Part shown: positions 24,508-35,041 of the stretch, piece by piece
Numbering within the stretch: position 1 is the stretch's first letter
How the letters are laid out: the number at the start of each line of letters is the position of its first letter
Assembly (NCBI GenBank): GCA_026398275.1
Contig: JAPLTF010000061.1
Span: 62,001-126,000 of the forward strand
Length of the DNA stretch: 64,000 nt
DNA from: Verrucomicrobiota bacterium
GTDB lineage: Bacteria > Verrucomicrobiota > Verrucomicrobiia > Chthoniobacterales > Terrimicrobiaceae
Reading direction: 5' to 3'
Program-made: the position numbers and the translations under genes
The notes under the pieces: model-generated
Database searches by the model: none
Seen by the model: only the letters and a program-made list of their open reading frames with translations
What the model was told of the DNA's origin: nothing

Positions 24508-24597
24508 CCCCACGAAGACACTGCCCTGCTGGAAGATCACCGCGATATTGCCGCTTTCGGCCCCAGCCCTAAAGCACCTGTCTTCGTCATCCTAGAT

Positions 24598-24858
24598 TTG
24601 GAGGACTCGGTCGGATTTGCAGTCGCATCAAACTACCAGCCCAACTGCGCAGCGAGGCGTGACGCGATCAAGGACAGCGGGGCGTATCCGGCATTTACGC
24701 TCGCCCTCACGGTCAAAGACGCCAACACGCTGCTCGCCCACGGCTGGCCTAACGCGAAGAAGATCGGCGTCATCCCCGAGAGCCGGATCCCGGTGATCTT
24801 GATCTCCGAAGAACGATGCGTTGTGGTTCTCATACGGCGGCAGTGTCGGGGATCATGA
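24598..24858 (+). CDS. Doubtful short coding frame
   Basis: The frame opens right after a stop at 24504-24506 and reads to 24858, with only a TTG at 24598 as a usable start (about 86 residues). The sequence has beta-strand-like stretches (KAPVFVILDLEDSVGFAVAS and GVIPESRIPVILISEERCVV). It overlaps the open frame that leads into the next gene. It may be the remains of a larger gene. Function unknown. Confidence 0.3.
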   Translation: MEDSVGFAVASNYQPNCAARRDAIKDSGAYPAFTLALTVKDANTLLAHGWPNAKKIGVIPESRIPVILISEERCVVVLIRRQCRGS

Positions 24859-24925
24859 TGCGAAAGCGGAATCCTGGAAACATGCCTCCCGAAAAAATCT
24901 ACTGATCGCAAGCCCTGGAGATTTC

Positions 24926-25540
24926 ATGTCCCGATTTAGCGCTGAAAGCTTGGGGCTTGCTCTATGCGAGGAGGCAAGCCGACGGGAAAGGGGCGGTTGG
25001 GCGGGATTGCTTGAATCAGGAATCCTGAAGGTGCGAATTCATGGCATGCCGCTCGATGATATTCGCCCATTGATGACCGCCTTCATTGAATCCATACAAA
25101 GAAATGGGGCAACGGTATCCTTAATCGAGCAACAAACCGGGGCGACCCCTCTTCCAACTATCCATGCTGGAGAGATCCCTTGGGGAACCGTGATACGGCA
25201 AAAGCTGACCACAAGACTCCTCGATCTGCTTCCAGAGGGCGCTTACCTCGTATTGAATTCATACGGTAGTGGCGGGGAGGGAATTTTCGCTGAACGTCTG
25301 GGCGGAGCAGATACACGTGAGGAGGTATGGCGGCGGGCTCAACTCACAGGAGCAAGCAACAGGCTCTGCCGTCTTGTCTGGACTGAAGTCGACAGCGGAG
25401 TGCCGGTGCGGGGACCGGAGGGCCATGCGGTGGCCGCCCTCACCACGTCCGAGTTGCGTTTGGTGGGCCGACATGGCCGTCCGTCGGATCTCCTTGCTAT
25501 CCTCCGGAGCAAGGCCGGACGGATCGGTTCCCGCCTTTGA
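24926..25540 (+). CDS. Unknown protein at the right end of the island
   Basis: A 204-residue protein from the ATG at 24926, preceded by GGAG with 5-bp spacing. The first half is helical with an ERGGWAGLLESG turn. The second half has beta-like segments and a basic end (TTSELRLVGRHGRPSDLLAI). No known motif is seen. It ends 28 bp before the convergent isomerase gene and is the last candidate gene before host-like sequence resumes. Confidence 0.5.
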   Translation: MSRFSAESLGLALCEEASRRERGGWAGLLESGILKVRIHGMPLDDIRPLMTAFIESIQRNGATVSLIEQQTGATPLPTIHAGEIPWGTVIRQKLTTRLLDLLPEGAYLVLNSYGSGGEGIFAERLGGADTREEVWRRAQLTGASNRLCRLVWTEVDSGVPVRGPEGHAVAALTTSELRLVGRHGRPSDLLAILRSKAGRIGSRL

Positions 25541-25568
25541 CAAACCCGGCTTCCAGGGCTGAGTTCAT

Positions 25569-26999
25569 TCAGCAAACCTGAATCGTTTCCAGGCCGAGCA
25601 ATTGTCCGAGCTTCGTGATTTTGTCGGCGATATGACCGACGCCGACCGCGCAGTGATGGGCGGGGCCGTTGGCGTTCCAGCGGTTGACGAAGTCCCGTGC
25701 GCCGCAGCGGAAGCGGTAGCGGCTGTTGGTGTTGCCGATTTCGAGAATCGGGCCGGGAACGGACTCGGCCTCGGCGCAGAGCAGGGCGAGTTTGGCACCG
25801 GGACGCTCGATCACCGAGAGCAGGGTGACCGGGCCGTGCTTCACTGCCATCTCGACCGAGACACCACGGCCCACTTTGCCATGATAAACTTTGAGCGGGC
25901 GGACCTTGGTTTTACCTTCAGCGATGGCGAGATGCCCGGGGCCGTCGTGGCCCATGAGCACGACGTCGTCCGCAAAATCCATCGCATAATATTCGGTGAA
26001 CGATCCGCCGGCACCGAAGAGGTCCATGATCTTCATGGCCTGCACGTTTTTCACTTCGTATTCGCCGGCGACCGGCACGCCGCGACCGGTCAGTTGGGAG
26101 GTGCCGAGGATGATCGATGCCAGAGTGGTTTCGTTGTCTGAAACCCCCGTGCCCTTGTAAAAATAGGCCATCGAGCCAAGGCGGTAATCGGCCACGAGCC
26201 GGTCCAACGCAACTGCCGTGCGCGCGGCCTCCGCCAAATCAGGGGCGGGGCAATCGGGTTCGATGGCAAAGACATCGTGGAACTCGGTCATCCGTGACTG
26301 CACCTCGGAATCCGTCACGTCGCGGCGGCGCGCGGCCAACTCATCCACTTCCAGAATCTCGACGTGCGTGCCGAAGGTGGCGCATTGCAGGGTCACATCG
26401 GAATAGATGTCGAGCATGCCACCATAATAATGACCCATGAGCCCGAGCCGGTTGTTGGCCATGCCATGGGCGACCCGCGCGGCCTCGACCCAGGCGTCCA
26501 CCTCGTTCCAACAGACCGGATCGTCATCGAGCACACCGGTGATCTGGTGGAACGGGATGCCGGACCGCTGAAACACGTTGGCGATCTCCGGCACCGGGCA
26601 GGCGGAACAATAGGCGAGCCAGTCGCCGGTCATTTTCGTCCGGTCCTCCAACGCATTGAACGTGGCGTAATCGATGGATGGTTCCGGAGCCAGGTTCAGC
26701 ACGATCACCGGAACTTTCGCCCGGCGCACGACGGGCAGGACAGTCGATGACAGTGCGTAGGTGGTGACGTGCAGAAAAATCAGATCGACATCGGCGCAGC
26801 GGAATTCCCGCCCGGCAGCGTAGGCCCGGTCGGGATTGTCCACGAGCCCGAGATTCACGATTTCAATACCGGGTCGCCCGAGCTTTTTGGCAACGCGGTC
26901 AAGGTAACCTTCGAGGCGTTCTTTGAGGCCGGCGAACTGCGGCCAATACGCGTCAAGCCCGATGCCAAAAAGTCCGATGCGAAGAGGAGGAGTGCTCAT
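25569..26999 (-). CDS. L-arabinose/L-fucose isomerase-like protein
   Basis: A 476-residue protein. It has the large two-domain fold of the arabinose/fucose isomerase group: an N-terminal Rossmann-like part (RIGLFGIGLDAYWPQFAGLK), a middle part with VGHYYGGM-like LMGHYYGGMLDIYSD, and a C-terminal part with GAGGSFTEYYAMDF and LMGHDGPGH. Acidic and histidine residues in these segments would bind the manganese ion. Family members interconvert aldoses and ketoses, but several homologs of this length have no assigned substrate. It overlaps the upstream secreted glycosidase by ATGA, so sugar released by that enzyme is a plausible substrate. Confidence 0.8.
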   Translation of the reverse strand: MSTPPLRIGLFGIGLDAYWPQFAGLKERLEGYLDRVAKKLGRPGIEIVNLGLVDNPDRAYAAGREFRCADVDLIFLHVTTYALSSTVLPVVRRAKVPVIVLNLAPEPSIDYATFNALEDRTKMTGDWLAYCSACPVPEIANVFQRSGIPFHQITGVLDDDPVCWNEVDAWVEAARVAHGMANNRLGLMGHYYGGMLDIYSDVTLQCATFGTHVEILEVDELAARRRDVTDSEVQSRMTEFHDVFAIEPDCPAPDLAEAARTAVALDRLVADYRLGSMAYFYKGTGVSDNETTLASIILGTSQLTGRGVPVAGEYEVKNVQAMKIMDLFGAGGSFTEYYAMDFADDVVLMGHDGPGHLAIAEGKTKVRPLKVYHGKVGRGVSVEMAVKHGPVTLLSVIERPGAKLALLCAEAESVPGPILEIGNTNSRYRFRCGARDFVNRWNANGPAHHCAVGVGHIADKITKLGQLLGLETIQVC

Positions 27000-28624
27000 G
27001 GAGTTGTTGGGGCGGCGATTCCGGCCCATGGGTCCATCGTGACCGCCTGGCCCTGGGATTTGGCCCAGTCGAGCGTCGCCTGATATTTGGGAACATCAGA
27101 AGGTTTGGTGTCGTAGTATTCGGCCAACCCCCAACTGCCGTATCGGCCCCATTTTCCGATGGAATAGTAATGGCAGTGGAGATCGCCTCCGGCCGCGGTC
27201 CATGCGTCGTAGTATTTTTTATAAATCTCGCCCATCCGCTGGGCCCCGTTGGCCTTCACAAACAATGCGGTCATGGCGGCATTGTTTTCGCCGCCACCAA
27301 TGCCGACCATGTGTTGTCCGCCCTCGTAGGCCATCATCTTAACCCCGTATTTGTCGGCTACGGCTTTGCAGCCCTCGATCCATTTGATGCTTTGAGGAAG
27401 TGCCTCGTTCTCCATGAAGTCCATCACCTGCTCCTCCGTCCATTGGCTCACTTCCGCAGCATTCGGCGCGGGGGGCTGGGACTCTGCGGGGACGTTGACG
27501 GAAATGTAAGGTGCGATGGCAATGGCATCCACATCTTCAGCACCCTTGGTTCGGGCCAGCAACTGCCCGTCAAGCCAGAAGGAATCCGAGCCTGCCTGCC
27601 ATGCGAGGATACTCACCAGCCGGTCCTTGCCGCCAAAGACCTTCTCCCAGATCTTGAAGATCTCCAGCGAGCGCTCGACGTAGATCTGGGCGCCGCCTTC
27701 CCACGGGCGATCCGCCGGTCCGATGCCGCCTTCCTTGGCCATACGATAAGCCCACTGGGTCTGAGGAAACGAGCCGTTCCACATTTCATTGGAATACTCG
27801 ATATGAGGCTTCAGCGAGGGGTCCAGCTTCTCTTTGACCAACTTGGCGAAGTTCTCGACGTAATCGTTGTTCGCCATGTGCGGAATACAAAACCAGGGAT
27901 CAATTTTCAACCGGTTCGCCATGTCGATCAAGATCTCGATCGGAACCCCGCTTTTTTGCGCATAGCTGGCATCATTGACTTTCGTGCGATCGGCCCACTT
28001 CACCTGGGTGGAGCCATTCGTCCGCATCGCGTCCATGAAGCGCAGGCATGCCGTGCCCTTCCAGCGATTCAGATACACCGGATGAAAAGGCTCCTTCGCG
28101 TAGGTGTCCTCGAATCCCGGCATGATCACCCGGATATTGCGGATGTAGTTGTTCGGATTGGTCTCGCGAAGACGGAGAAAGAACGCTCCATTTCCTCCGA
28201 CTTCAACTTGCATGCGGCCCGGTTCGGCGGAGACCACCTTGGCATCGCCCAATGCCACCTCGAGTTTTCCCTCGCCATCATAGAGGATCGTGTAGATCCC
28301 AAGCGGGCAGTGGCCATTCAAGTCCGTATTCATCGGGCTGTCGGCATAGCAGTCGCCCTGGTCGGAAAGCCTCTTGATCCACCCCTGCTCGTCCAGTTCG
28401 AGAGCCGGGCCGTTTCCCCAGCCCTTGCCCTCCTCCTGACTGATCCACGGTCGCGAGGATTTGAAAATATCAACAAACGGAAAATCGGTGGAGTAGTCGG
28501 CGGCACCACCCACGTTCATGCCCAGGCGCGGCTTGGAGGCGGAGGAGGTGTCGGCGGGAGCAGCAAAAACCGTGACAGCAATTACGCACAGCAGGAGGGG
28601 AAACAATCGCATGAGCAATGCCAT
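26996..28624 (-). CDS. Secreted TIM-barrel glycosidase-like protein (cellulase/GH39-like)
   Basis: From the ATG at 28624, which follows an AGAAGG site, the protein has 542 residues. It starts with a signal peptide (MRLFPLLLCVIAVTVFA, cleavage near AAPA). Residues 30-200 are beta-rich, and a TIM barrel follows with EYSNEMW (acid/base Glu280) and MAYEGGQH (candidate nucleophile Glu434). This pattern is found in poorly characterised planctomycete and verrucomicrobial 'cellulose-binding' or GH39-like proteins. The enzyme would act outside the cytoplasm on a polysaccharide. Longer in-frame starts upstream are less likely because they would lack a signal peptide. Confidence 0.72.
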   Translation of the reverse strand: MALLMRLFPLLLCVIAVTVFAAPADTSSASKPRLGMNVGGAADYSTDFPFVDIFKSSRPWISQEEGKGWGNGPALELDEQGWIKRLSDQGDCYADSPMNTDLNGHCPLGIYTILYDGEGKLEVALGDAKVVSAEPGRMQVEVGGNGAFFLRLRETNPNNYIRNIRVIMPGFEDTYAKEPFHPVYLNRWKGTACLRFMDAMRTNGSTQVKWADRTKVNDASYAQKSGVPIEILIDMANRLKIDPWFCIPHMANNDYVENFAKLVKEKLDPSLKPHIEYSNEMWNGSFPQTQWAYRMAKEGGIGPADRPWEGGAQIYVERSLEIFKIWEKVFGGKDRLVSILAWQAGSDSFWLDGQLLARTKGAEDVDAIAIAPYISVNVPAESQPPAPNAAEVSQWTEEQVMDFMENEALPQSIKWIEGCKAVADKYGVKMMAYEGGQHMVGIGGGENNAAMTALFVKANGAQRMGEIYKKYYDAWTAAGGDLHCHYYSIGKWGRYGSWGLAEYYDTKPSDVPKYQATLDWAKSQGQAVTMDPWAGIAAPTTP

Positions 28625-28721
28625 ACCTTCTTGGAGTGCCAGGTGCCATGGGGAAGAGTGTAAAAGGCTTAACGTATTCGACGCCTGAACGCCTCCGGAA
28701 TCTGCTTCATGCTTTTGTGTC

Positions 28722-29537
28722 ATGACGAACAACACCCGGCGCCTCACGGAGGCGGAAATCCACCAATATCGCACCGAGGGCTACACGCTTCCGCAGGGCG
28801 AAGTCTTTGCACCCGATAAATTCCAGCGCTTGCTGGCCCACTTCGAGAAAAAGCTAACCGAATGGCCGAAAGATCAGCGTCCGGAAGCGATGGATACACC
28901 GCATTTCGGTGATCCCTTGCTCAACGAATGGGCGCTTGCTCCGGAGGTGATTGACCTCGTGGAGCCGCTGCTTGGACCCGACATCCTCCTCTTCTCGACG
29001 CACTTCATCTGCAAGCCGAAGGGTGACGGTCGTCGCGTTCCGTGGCATGAGGACAGCGCGTATTGGAAAAAGCTACTGAACCCGATGGAAGTCGCCACGG
29101 TCTGGCTCGCCCTTGATCCCTCCACCAAAGTCAATGGCTGCATGTATGTGATCCCGCGAAGCCACAACACGGGAAAAATGGGATTTTCCGACTATGTGGA
29201 CGTGGACACCGCAAAGAGCGTTTTTGGAACTGAGATCGTGAAGGCGGACCGCCGGGATGAGCTTGCCGTGCCCTGCGAACTACAGCCGAACCATTGTTCG
29301 CTCCATGATGCCCGCACCCAGCATGGCAGTGCGGCGAACACGTCCGAAATCCGCCGCTGCGGCTGGACGCTGCGTTTCATCCCGGCCACCTCCCGCCTCA
29401 ATCCCGATTACGCCGACCGTCAACTTCTCTATCATGCACGGGGAAAAAACACCCTGGGCCAGGACCTTGCCGATCCCTCCAAGGATTACAGCCACGTGCT
29501 TGCAGAGCGCAAACGCCAAGGCTTCAAAGCCCATTGA
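28722..29537 (+). CDS. Phytanoyl-CoA dioxygenase (PhyH) family protein
   Basis: A 271-residue Fe(II)/2-oxoglutarate dioxygenase. The iron ligands are visible as HED in VPWHEDSAYW and the distal His in ARTQHGSAANTS, with Arg in RRCGWTLRF as the 2-oxoglutarate anchor. The N-terminus reads EIHQYRTEGYTLPQGEVF, the classic PhyH start. Substrates of bacterial PhyH proteins are mostly unknown. It is divergent from the secreted glycosidase gene and ends directly against rhaA on the other strand. Confidence 0.85.
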   Translation: MTNNTRRLTEAEIHQYRTEGYTLPQGEVFAPDKFQRLLAHFEKKLTEWPKDQRPEAMDTPHFGDPLLNEWALAPEVIDLVEPLLGPDILLFSTHFICKPKGDGRRVPWHEDSAYWKKLLNPMEVATVWLALDPSTKVNGCMYVIPRSHNTGKMGFSDYVDVDTAKSVFGTEIVKADRRDELAVPCELQPNHCSLHDARTQHGSAANTSEIRRCGWTLRFIPATSRLNPDYADRQLLYHARGKNTLGQDLADPSKDYSHVLAERKRQGFKAH

Positions 29538-30797
29538 TCAGAGCTCACTCCGCCCGGAGAGCACCGTTTTTGTATAGGCATCCACGGCATTCATCCACTC
29601 CCCGTCGCGCAGGCGGTCGTGGCGGACGCAGTGTTCGTCCCAGACGGCGCCCCAGGGCAGGCTGCGCCAGTCTTCAAATAGCGAGAGTCTTCGCGCGTCA
29701 TCGCCGGAATTTTCCGCGGCGGTGAGCCGTGACTGCGGGGCGAGCAGACCGAGCAGGACCGCCTTCTGCGTGTTGCGCGTGCCGATGGTCCATGCGGCGA
29801 TGCGGTTGATCGAAGCGTCGAAAAAGTCGAGCCCGACATGCGTGCGCGGCAGGAATCCTCCGACGACAACTTCATGCAGCATCTCGCGGGTGGGGTCGTC
29901 GAGCATCACGACATGGTCGCTGTCCCAGCGCACGCCGCGCGAGACATGGAGCAGAAGACGCGGGACATGGAGCATGACGGCAGAGATTTTGTCGGCCACG
30001 GATTCGGTCGGATGGAAATGTCCGGCGTCGAGACAAAGGGCGACCTGATGACTCGCGGCGTAGCCGAGATAGAATTCATGGGAGCCGACGGTGTAACTTT
30101 CAACACCGATACCGAAGAGCTTGCTTTCGACTGCGTCGATGTTGAACGCCGCAGAGGAGCCGAGGTCGGAAGCAAAGATCGCATCGAGCGATTCCGCGAG
30201 ACGCTCGCGCGGACCGAGGCGGTCGGCGGGCCGGTCCTTCGTGCCGTCCGGGATCCAGATATTGGTGACGACCGGATTATTCAGCGCCTCGCCGAATGCG
30301 GCGGCGATCCGGCGGCTGGCAATGCAGTGGTCGATCCAGAACTTTCGCACGGCCGGGTCCCGGTGGGAGAGCGTGAAGCCGTCAGCGGCGAGCGAGTGAC
30401 CAAAGCAGGTCGGGTTGAAATCCACACCCCACCCGCGGTCCTTCGCCCAGTCGAGCCAAGAACCGAAGTGCGCGATGGTCAGTGCATCGCGATCCGCCTT
30501 GGCGGCATTGTCGGTCGCATAGCTCGCGTGAAGGTTGATCCGGAGCGGGCCGGGCAGGAGCGAGGCGACCTGCTCAAGGTCACTGGTCAACTCGGAAAAA
30601 TTGCGCGCTTTGCCGGGATGGTTGCCCGTGGCCACGCAGCCGGAGCCGGCATTGCCGGAGGCATTCTCGAAGCCGGCCACATCATCTCCCTGCCAGCAAT
30701 GGAGGGAAATCGGGGTGGCATCGAGGGTGGTGAGGGCGGCATCGGCATCAATGCCCCATGCGGCGAAGCGTTCGCGGGCGCTATCGTAGGGTGTCAT
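29538..30797 (-). CDS. rhaA: L-rhamnose isomerase
   Basis: A protein of 419 residues, the usual length for RhaA. Diagnostic stretches are [15 protein letters not shown] near the start, [15 protein letters not shown], and [19 protein letters not shown] with metal-binding Asp and His. The enzyme converts L-rhamnose to L-rhamnulose in the cytoplasm with manganese. It is the last gene of a six-gene minus-strand unit, overlapping the preceding glycosidase gene by ATGA. No rhamnulokinase or rhamnulose-1-phosphate aldolase is present in the window. Confidence 0.95.
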   Translation of the reverse strand: MTPYDSARERFAAWGIDADAALTTLDATPISLHCWQGDDVAGFENASGNAGSGCVATGNHPGKARNFSELTSDLEQVASLLPGPLRINLHASYATDNAAKADRDALTIAHFGSWLDWAKDRGWGVDFNPTCFGHSLAADGFTLSHRDPAVRKFWIDHCIASRRIAAAFGEALNNPVVTNIWIPDGTKDRPADRLGPRERLAESLDAIFASDLGSSAAFNIDAVESKLFGIGVESYTVGSHEFYLGYAASHQVALCLDAGHFHPTESVADKISAVMLHVPRLLLHVSRGVRWDSDHVVMLDDPTREMLHEVVVGGFLPRTHVGLDFFDASINRIAAWTIGTRNTQKAVLLGLLAPQSRLTAAENSGDDARRLSLFEDWRSLPWGAVWDEHCVRHDRLRDGEWMNAVDAYTKTVLSGRSEL

Positions 30798-33073
30798 AAG
30801 GTCGTGGAGTTGGCGTCTGGTTGGGTTTTGGGTTTCCGTGTCGAGGGCGGGGTAAATCGTGCGTGACCTTCTCCGGACTCGAGAAGCAGGTAGAGGGACG
30901 GATGATGGAGACTGATTTGCGCAGCGGCATCCTTTTGAATGACCGGGACATTACCCGCCGGCATGCCATTCGCGTCGAGCAGGGTTGCCTTGGTCAGATG
31001 GGGATTGTTGAGAGCGAGGGTGCCTTCCAAATACGCGATGGTCCACGGTGCGGTGCCGGTCTGAAGGATTTTTTCCCCGGCCAGCACCTGTCCGTCGGGA
31101 AGCTTGATTTCGGCTGGTTCGGTGACGAATCCCTTCGGGCGCACGAGCGAGCCCAACTGGATCAGCACGCGTTGCGATTCCGCGAGGGGCTTTGCATCCA
31201 GGCTGATCGCAAGGACGGTGCCGTAGGGCGAAGTGGACTCGATCCGGAGGTCGCGCGTTTTGACCGGTCCGGCCTTGGCAAAGAATGCGGCCGCTCCCTG
31301 GGCGCTGGGAGTGTCCACGGTGAAGACATTGTTTTTCCAGTCGAGGGTCAGTTCCTTGGTCGAGCTGCGTGCGAGGCCGTCGGTGGCGTTTTCGGAAAAC
31401 GGCGGGGGGGCTTCTTGGCGGGAGGAGAATCCGACTTGGACGGGGCCGCTCAGAAATTGAACGGCGGCGGTCAGGTTTGCAGTCGTTTGCCCTTGGTCTT
31501 TCGCAGCCGGGTTGGGGTCCATGATGGTGGATTCCGGGACGGCGGGAAGCTCGCGGTTCCAGAGCGAGGAGACGGTGCGTGTTTCCAGGAACGGGGACTC
31601 CCCCCGCTTCACATCGCCGCGTCGGAAGAGCAGGGCGTCGCCGGGGAATTGTCCGAGAGTATCCGGCGTTGCAATGTCCCACTTGGCAAGGCCGGGATTG
31701 TAACCGTTGGCGGATTGCGGCGGGCTCCAGTCATCATCCTTTGATGCGAACCACAGGAAGCCGTCAAAGCCGATGAGCGCGCTGTAGGCTGCCACCATGA
31801 GTGGCCCCTCCGCCACATAAGCATTCGGTGCGGTCCATGAACTTTCGTTCATGACAAACGGCCGTCCCTCCACCTGACGGATGTTGAGCGGAAAGGCGGC
31901 CGGCTCGCGCAGCACGGAACGGTTGAAAAAGAGGTCGTCACGGCCAACCATCCAAACGGATTGCAGGCCCTGATGGACCGCGCCGAAGTAGCGGTTGAAG
32001 CCATCAATCTCCGTGGGCCCATAAGCAAAGCGTTCGGCATCGAACATCGTGGGCTCGGACAGCGGACGCCAGTTGCCGGCATTGATCAGAGGTTTGAAGC
32101 CGATTTCCTCGCGTAGGAACTTCGTTGTTTCGGCGTAAAACTGGCGCATCGTTTGGGTGAGAAATTCCGTCTGGTCGGCACTGCGGCAGGCATTGGCGTT
32201 TCCCGTGGGCAGGAGCTGCCATGCGGGCAGAAAAGCAAAGTGCGTTGCCGTGTCGCCAGGGACTTTCTCATCGCTCCATGCTGATCGGACCCCGTCCGGC
32301 GATCCGTATTTTTTCTCCAGCCAGCCGGTGAACTGCCTCGCAAGGAGTGCGCGGTTCTTGTCCTTGATTTTTTCGAATGTCCAAAAGAGCAGGCTGTCCT
32401 CATGCACGAGGGTGATGAAGGCCACCGCAGGATCTTCCGCCAACGACAGACCGGTGTGGGGGTTCTTCTCGGCAAAGAGTTGCTTGAGCCAGCTGCGGTA
32501 GGCGGCCTGCATACGCGGTTCGAAAAAGAGGAGGCCGTGGAGATCATCGGTGCCAAGGTCCCATGCCGGGTTCACGCTGGCATGGGCCGGCCAGTAAAAC
32601 GTGATCGTGGTGTAGATCCCTTCCTTTTTCATCGCCGCCACGGTCTTCCAGATCCACTCGCGCTCGTCGGGATTGATCGCCCCCAGCGGCGCATCCGGCT
32701 GGGTCGCGGGATCCGGGTGAATCGCCGCGAGCACCTTGACAAGATTCACGCCGCGCTTGGCCAGGAAGCGCGCATGATGACTCGGATCCGCTTCTGTCTG
32801 ACGACCCAGCGGTTTGGCGACAAATTCGGGCTCTCGCCCGACATAGGTCGTGATCCCCCAGAATCTCGCGGGTTGGCCGCTGCCAAGGACGAAGTCTCCC
32901 GCCTTGTCCACCCGGACAAAGCCGTCCTGCCCGGCCACGGGCTCGTTCAGCGTGCGCCAATCAAACGCCGCCGCCGGATCGAAGGTGTCGCGGGACGGTG
33001 CAAATTCCCACGTCTCCTGAGCCTGTGCGTAGCATACGCCCCAGGCGGCTAGGAACATCAAGCATCTGATCAT
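30794..33073 (-). CDS. Secreted large glycoside hydrolase-like protein
   Basis: A 759-residue protein from the ATG at 33073, with a signal peptide ([20 protein letters not shown]). A TIM-barrel core (residues 50-450) contains [36 protein letters not shown] and FVMNESSW, in which Glu residues at strand ends could be catalytic. The C-terminal 250 residues form beta-sandwich domains. The layout resembles clan GH-A proteins without a clear family. It is coupled by overlap to rhaA, so it probably liberates rhamnose-containing or neighbouring sugars from a glycan. Confidence 0.7.
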   Translation of the reverse strand: MIRCLMFLAAWGVCYAQAQETWEFAPSRDTFDPAAAFDWRTLNEPVAGQDGFVRVDKAGDFVLGSGQPARFWGITTYVGREPEFVAKPLGRQTEADPSHHARFLAKRGVNLVKVLAAIHPDPATQPDAPLGAINPDEREWIWKTVAAMKKEGIYTTITFYWPAHASVNPAWDLGTDDLHGLLFFEPRMQAAYRSWLKQLFAEKNPHTGLSLAEDPAVAFITLVHEDSLLFWTFEKIKDKNRALLARQFTGWLEKKYGSPDGVRSAWSDEKVPGDTATHFAFLPAWQLLPTGNANACRSADQTEFLTQTMRQFYAETTKFLREEIGFKPLINAGNWRPLSEPTMFDAERFAYGPTEIDGFNRYFGAVHQGLQSVWMVGRDDLFFNRSVLREPAAFPLNIRQVEGRPFVMNESSWTAPNAYVAEGPLMVAAYSALIGFDGFLWFASKDDDWSPPQSANGYNPGLAKWDIATPDTLGQFPGDALLFRRGDVKRGESPFLETRTVSSLWNRELPAVPESTIMDPNPAAKDQGQTTANLTAAVQFLSGPVQVGFSSRQEAPPPFSENATDGLARSSTKELTLDWKNNVFTVDTPSAQGAAAFFAKAGPVKTRDLRIESTSPYGTVLAISLDAKPLAESQRVLIQLGSLVRPKGFVTEPAEIKLPDGQVLAGEKILQTGTAPWTIAYLEGTLALNNPHLTKATLLDANGMPAGNVPVIQKDAAAQISLHHPSLYLLLESGEGHARFTPPSTRKPKTQPDANSTTL

Positions 33074-33083
33074 GTGCAATGTG

Positions 33084-33992
33084 TCAGAAGACTTTCTTGA
33101 TGGCCCGCAGGCTGGTGCGGAGTTCGTCGGCGAGGCGCGCGTCCGAGTAGTCGCGGCCGATTTTCGGTCCCATGATTTCCAGGTAGCCGACCACATCATC
33201 CACCGGCCAATCGGCCGCGTGCCGGTCACAGAGCGCCTTGAAGGCGGCGAGATCGACCGTGCCTCGCTTTTGCTCATCGGCGTTGAATCCGAATGTCGAA
33301 CTGAAAATGGCATCGGTGTTTTTGAAATGGAACTCGCACATCATCGGGAGGCCTGCCACGAAGAGGTCGATGTTGGAAAACAGGACGTTCTTCTGCGCGT
33401 CGCAGAGGCCGTGGCTGATGTCGCCGCAGAGCCAGGTCGGAACGGTCTCGTCCGGATGTGCGGCATGGTCGGCCTGCATTTCGCCGATGTAGTCGCGCAT
33501 CTCGTCCGGCGTGGTGGGCGGCTCGGCGAGGCAGGACATCGGTTCCATGGTGAGCGCTTTGATTCCCAGCGAGCGGGCCTTGCGGGAAAGTTCCTTGAGG
33601 TGGCGGAGATAACAGGCCGTGCCGGCGGCTTTGTTCGCGGCCTGGTCGCGATAGACCGCGCCGGGATTGGATCCCACGTAGTCGGCTCCGACCAGCGCGC
33701 CAACCTCGATCAGGCGCTCAAAGCCGCGCCGCGCGGCGCGCTCCATGCGGGCATCCCCGACAAAAAAGCCCCCGAGTTCCCGGTGGGCGGTAAAAACGCT
33801 CTTGATCCTCAGCCCGCGAGATTCCGCCTTCGCGCGAAGGTCGGTGAAGTAGGAATCTTCCAACACGTAAAGTTCAAAAAACGAACCGAGCTGGATGTTC
33901 TGGATTCCCTCGTCCACGAGGAGGTCGAACAGCCAATCAAAGCTGTAGCGGGTTTCGATGCAGTCCGTTTTGAGACCGAGTTGGATTTTCAT
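33084..33992 (-). CDS. Sugar phosphate isomerase/epimerase (TIM barrel, AP_endonuc_2)
   Basis: A 302-residue TIM-barrel protein of the xylose-isomerase-like family. Metal ligands typical of the fold are suggested by LTMEPMSC, WLCGDISHG and MCEFHFKNTDA. There is no signal peptide, so it acts in the cytoplasm. The family isomerises or epimerises sugars and sugar phosphates. It is third in the operon, 10 bp before the glycosidase and overlapping the dehydrogenase gene before it by ATGA. Confidence 0.8.
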   Translation of the reverse strand: MKIQLGLKTDCIETRYSFDWLFDLLVDEGIQNIQLGSFFELYVLEDSYFTDLRAKAESRGLRIKSVFTAHRELGGFFVGDARMERAARRGFERLIEVGALVGADYVGSNPGAVYRDQAANKAAGTACYLRHLKELSRKARSLGIKALTMEPMSCLAEPPTTPDEMRDYIGEMQADHAAHPDETVPTWLCGDISHGLCDAQKNVLFSNIDLFVAGLPMMCEFHFKNTDAIFSSTFGFNADEQKRGTVDLAAFKALCDRHAADWPVDDVVGYLEIMGPKIGRDYSDARLADELRTSLRAIKKVF

Positions 33993-35041
33993 AAAAGGTC
34001 CGGGCTCACCCGGAAGATGACCTTATTATGGTAGGACTTCCTCTCCCGGATGCTGGAAAATATGGCAGGCCCGTCTTCCAAGGTCGGGGTGTCCGTGACC
34101 AGCGGTGCGATTTGCAACTGACGGTCCATGTATTTGAGGACCGTGGACCAGTCGTCGGTGCCGCGCGGGACAACCTTGCTGTTCCACGTGCCATGGAGGG
34201 TGAGCTCGCGGCGCAGGATGCTGGAGAATGCCTTCTCGCCGAGCTGAAACTCGCCGTGCAGATTGCCCATAAAAACCACCTCCCCGAACGTCGCCGCGCA
34301 GGCGATCGCCTGGGCAAATGTCGCCGGCAAACCGCACGCCTCGATGACCCGCTGGGCGCCGGTCCCCGATGTTCGCTCCATCACCTGCTGCACCGGGTCG
34401 CCAGCTTTGGAGTCGATGGCCTCGAACCCCATTTCCTCTGCCAGCTTGAGCTTGCGCGGATCCACATCAGCGATCATCACGCGCGCGCATCCGTGGATGC
34501 GGAGCCATTGCGCCGCCATGTTGCCGATCGGTCCGGCACCGATGACGAGCCCGGTGTCGCCTGTGGCAATGCGCATCTTGCGCACGCCATGAAGCGCCAC
34601 GGCGGCGGGCTCGGTGCAGGCCGCGTGCAGGAGCTGCACTTCGGGCGGTAGCGGAAAAAGATTGGCAACGGGAACCCGGAGAAACTCCTGCATGCCGCCA
34701 TCGCGGCGCGAACCGAAATAGTCGTAGTTCGTCGTCTGCGCAAAGTCCCCGGTGTCAAAGCCGGGCTGACCGGGTTTCGGGATCAACGGAAAAACCGCCA
34801 CGCGGTCACCCCGCCTCACGCCGGGGCCATCCTCTTCCACCACGGCACTGAACTCATGCCCGAGAACCAGCGGATACAAATACGCCCCGCCGGGATCAAA
34901 ACCGCGCGGGATGTCGCTCCCGCAGATGCCGCAGGCGGCGACGCGAACGAGAACGGAATCAGATGAGGGATTTTCAGACGGGACCGGACGGTCCGCATGG
35001 AAGACGAAGTGCCCGGGTGACTCGAGGACGAGGGATTTCAT
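33989..35041 (-). CDS. Zinc-type alcohol dehydrogenase lacking the structural zinc cysteines
   Basis: A 350-residue medium-chain dehydrogenase. Catalytic zinc ligands are seen as ACGICGSD and LGHEFSAVVEE, and the Rossmann glycines as VIGAGPIGNMAA. The structural-zinc loop, usually four cysteines, is replaced by PKPGQPGFDTGDFAQTTNYD, and the phrase YFGSRRDGGMQEF resembles galactitol-1-phosphate 5-dehydrogenases. It likely oxidises a polyol or sugar derivative with NAD(P). It overlaps both operon neighbours by 4 bp. Confidence 0.85.
   Translation of the reverse strand: MKSLVLESPGHFVFHADRPVPSENPSSDSVLVRVAACGICGSDIPRGFDPGGAYLYPLVLGHEFSAVVEEDGPGVRRGDRVAVFPLIPKPGQPGFDTGDFAQTTNYDYFGSRRDGGMQEFLRVPVANLFPLPPEVQLLHAACTEPAAVALHGVRKMRIATGDTGLVIGAGPIGNMAAQWLRIHGCARVMIADVDPRKLKLAEEMGFEAIDSKAGDPVQQVMERTSGTGAQRVIEACGLPATFAQAIACAATFGEVVFMGNLHGEFQLGEKAFSSILRRELTLHGTWNSKVVPRGTDDWSTVLKYMDRQLQIAPLVTDTPTLEDGPAIFSSIRERKSYHNKVIFRVSPDLL

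Larger units (their letters stand above)
8848..25540. mobile_element. Putative integrative mobilizable element / accessory island
   Basis: This stretch separates a broken symporter from the intact host-like sugar genes. It holds a tyrosine integrase at its left end, an excisionase-like HTH protein, a MobC/relaxase pair, a phage-like sigma protein, an AAA+ operon, Fic and several decayed toxin or recombinase genes. Gene content and the lower GC of the 23-25 kb part differ from the flanks. Two recombinase generations (an intact integrase and the remnant near 13 kb) suggest nested or sequential insertions. The right boundary is placed before the isomerase gene that ends at 25569, but no repeated attachment site was recognised, so the limits are approximate. 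Confidence 0.6.
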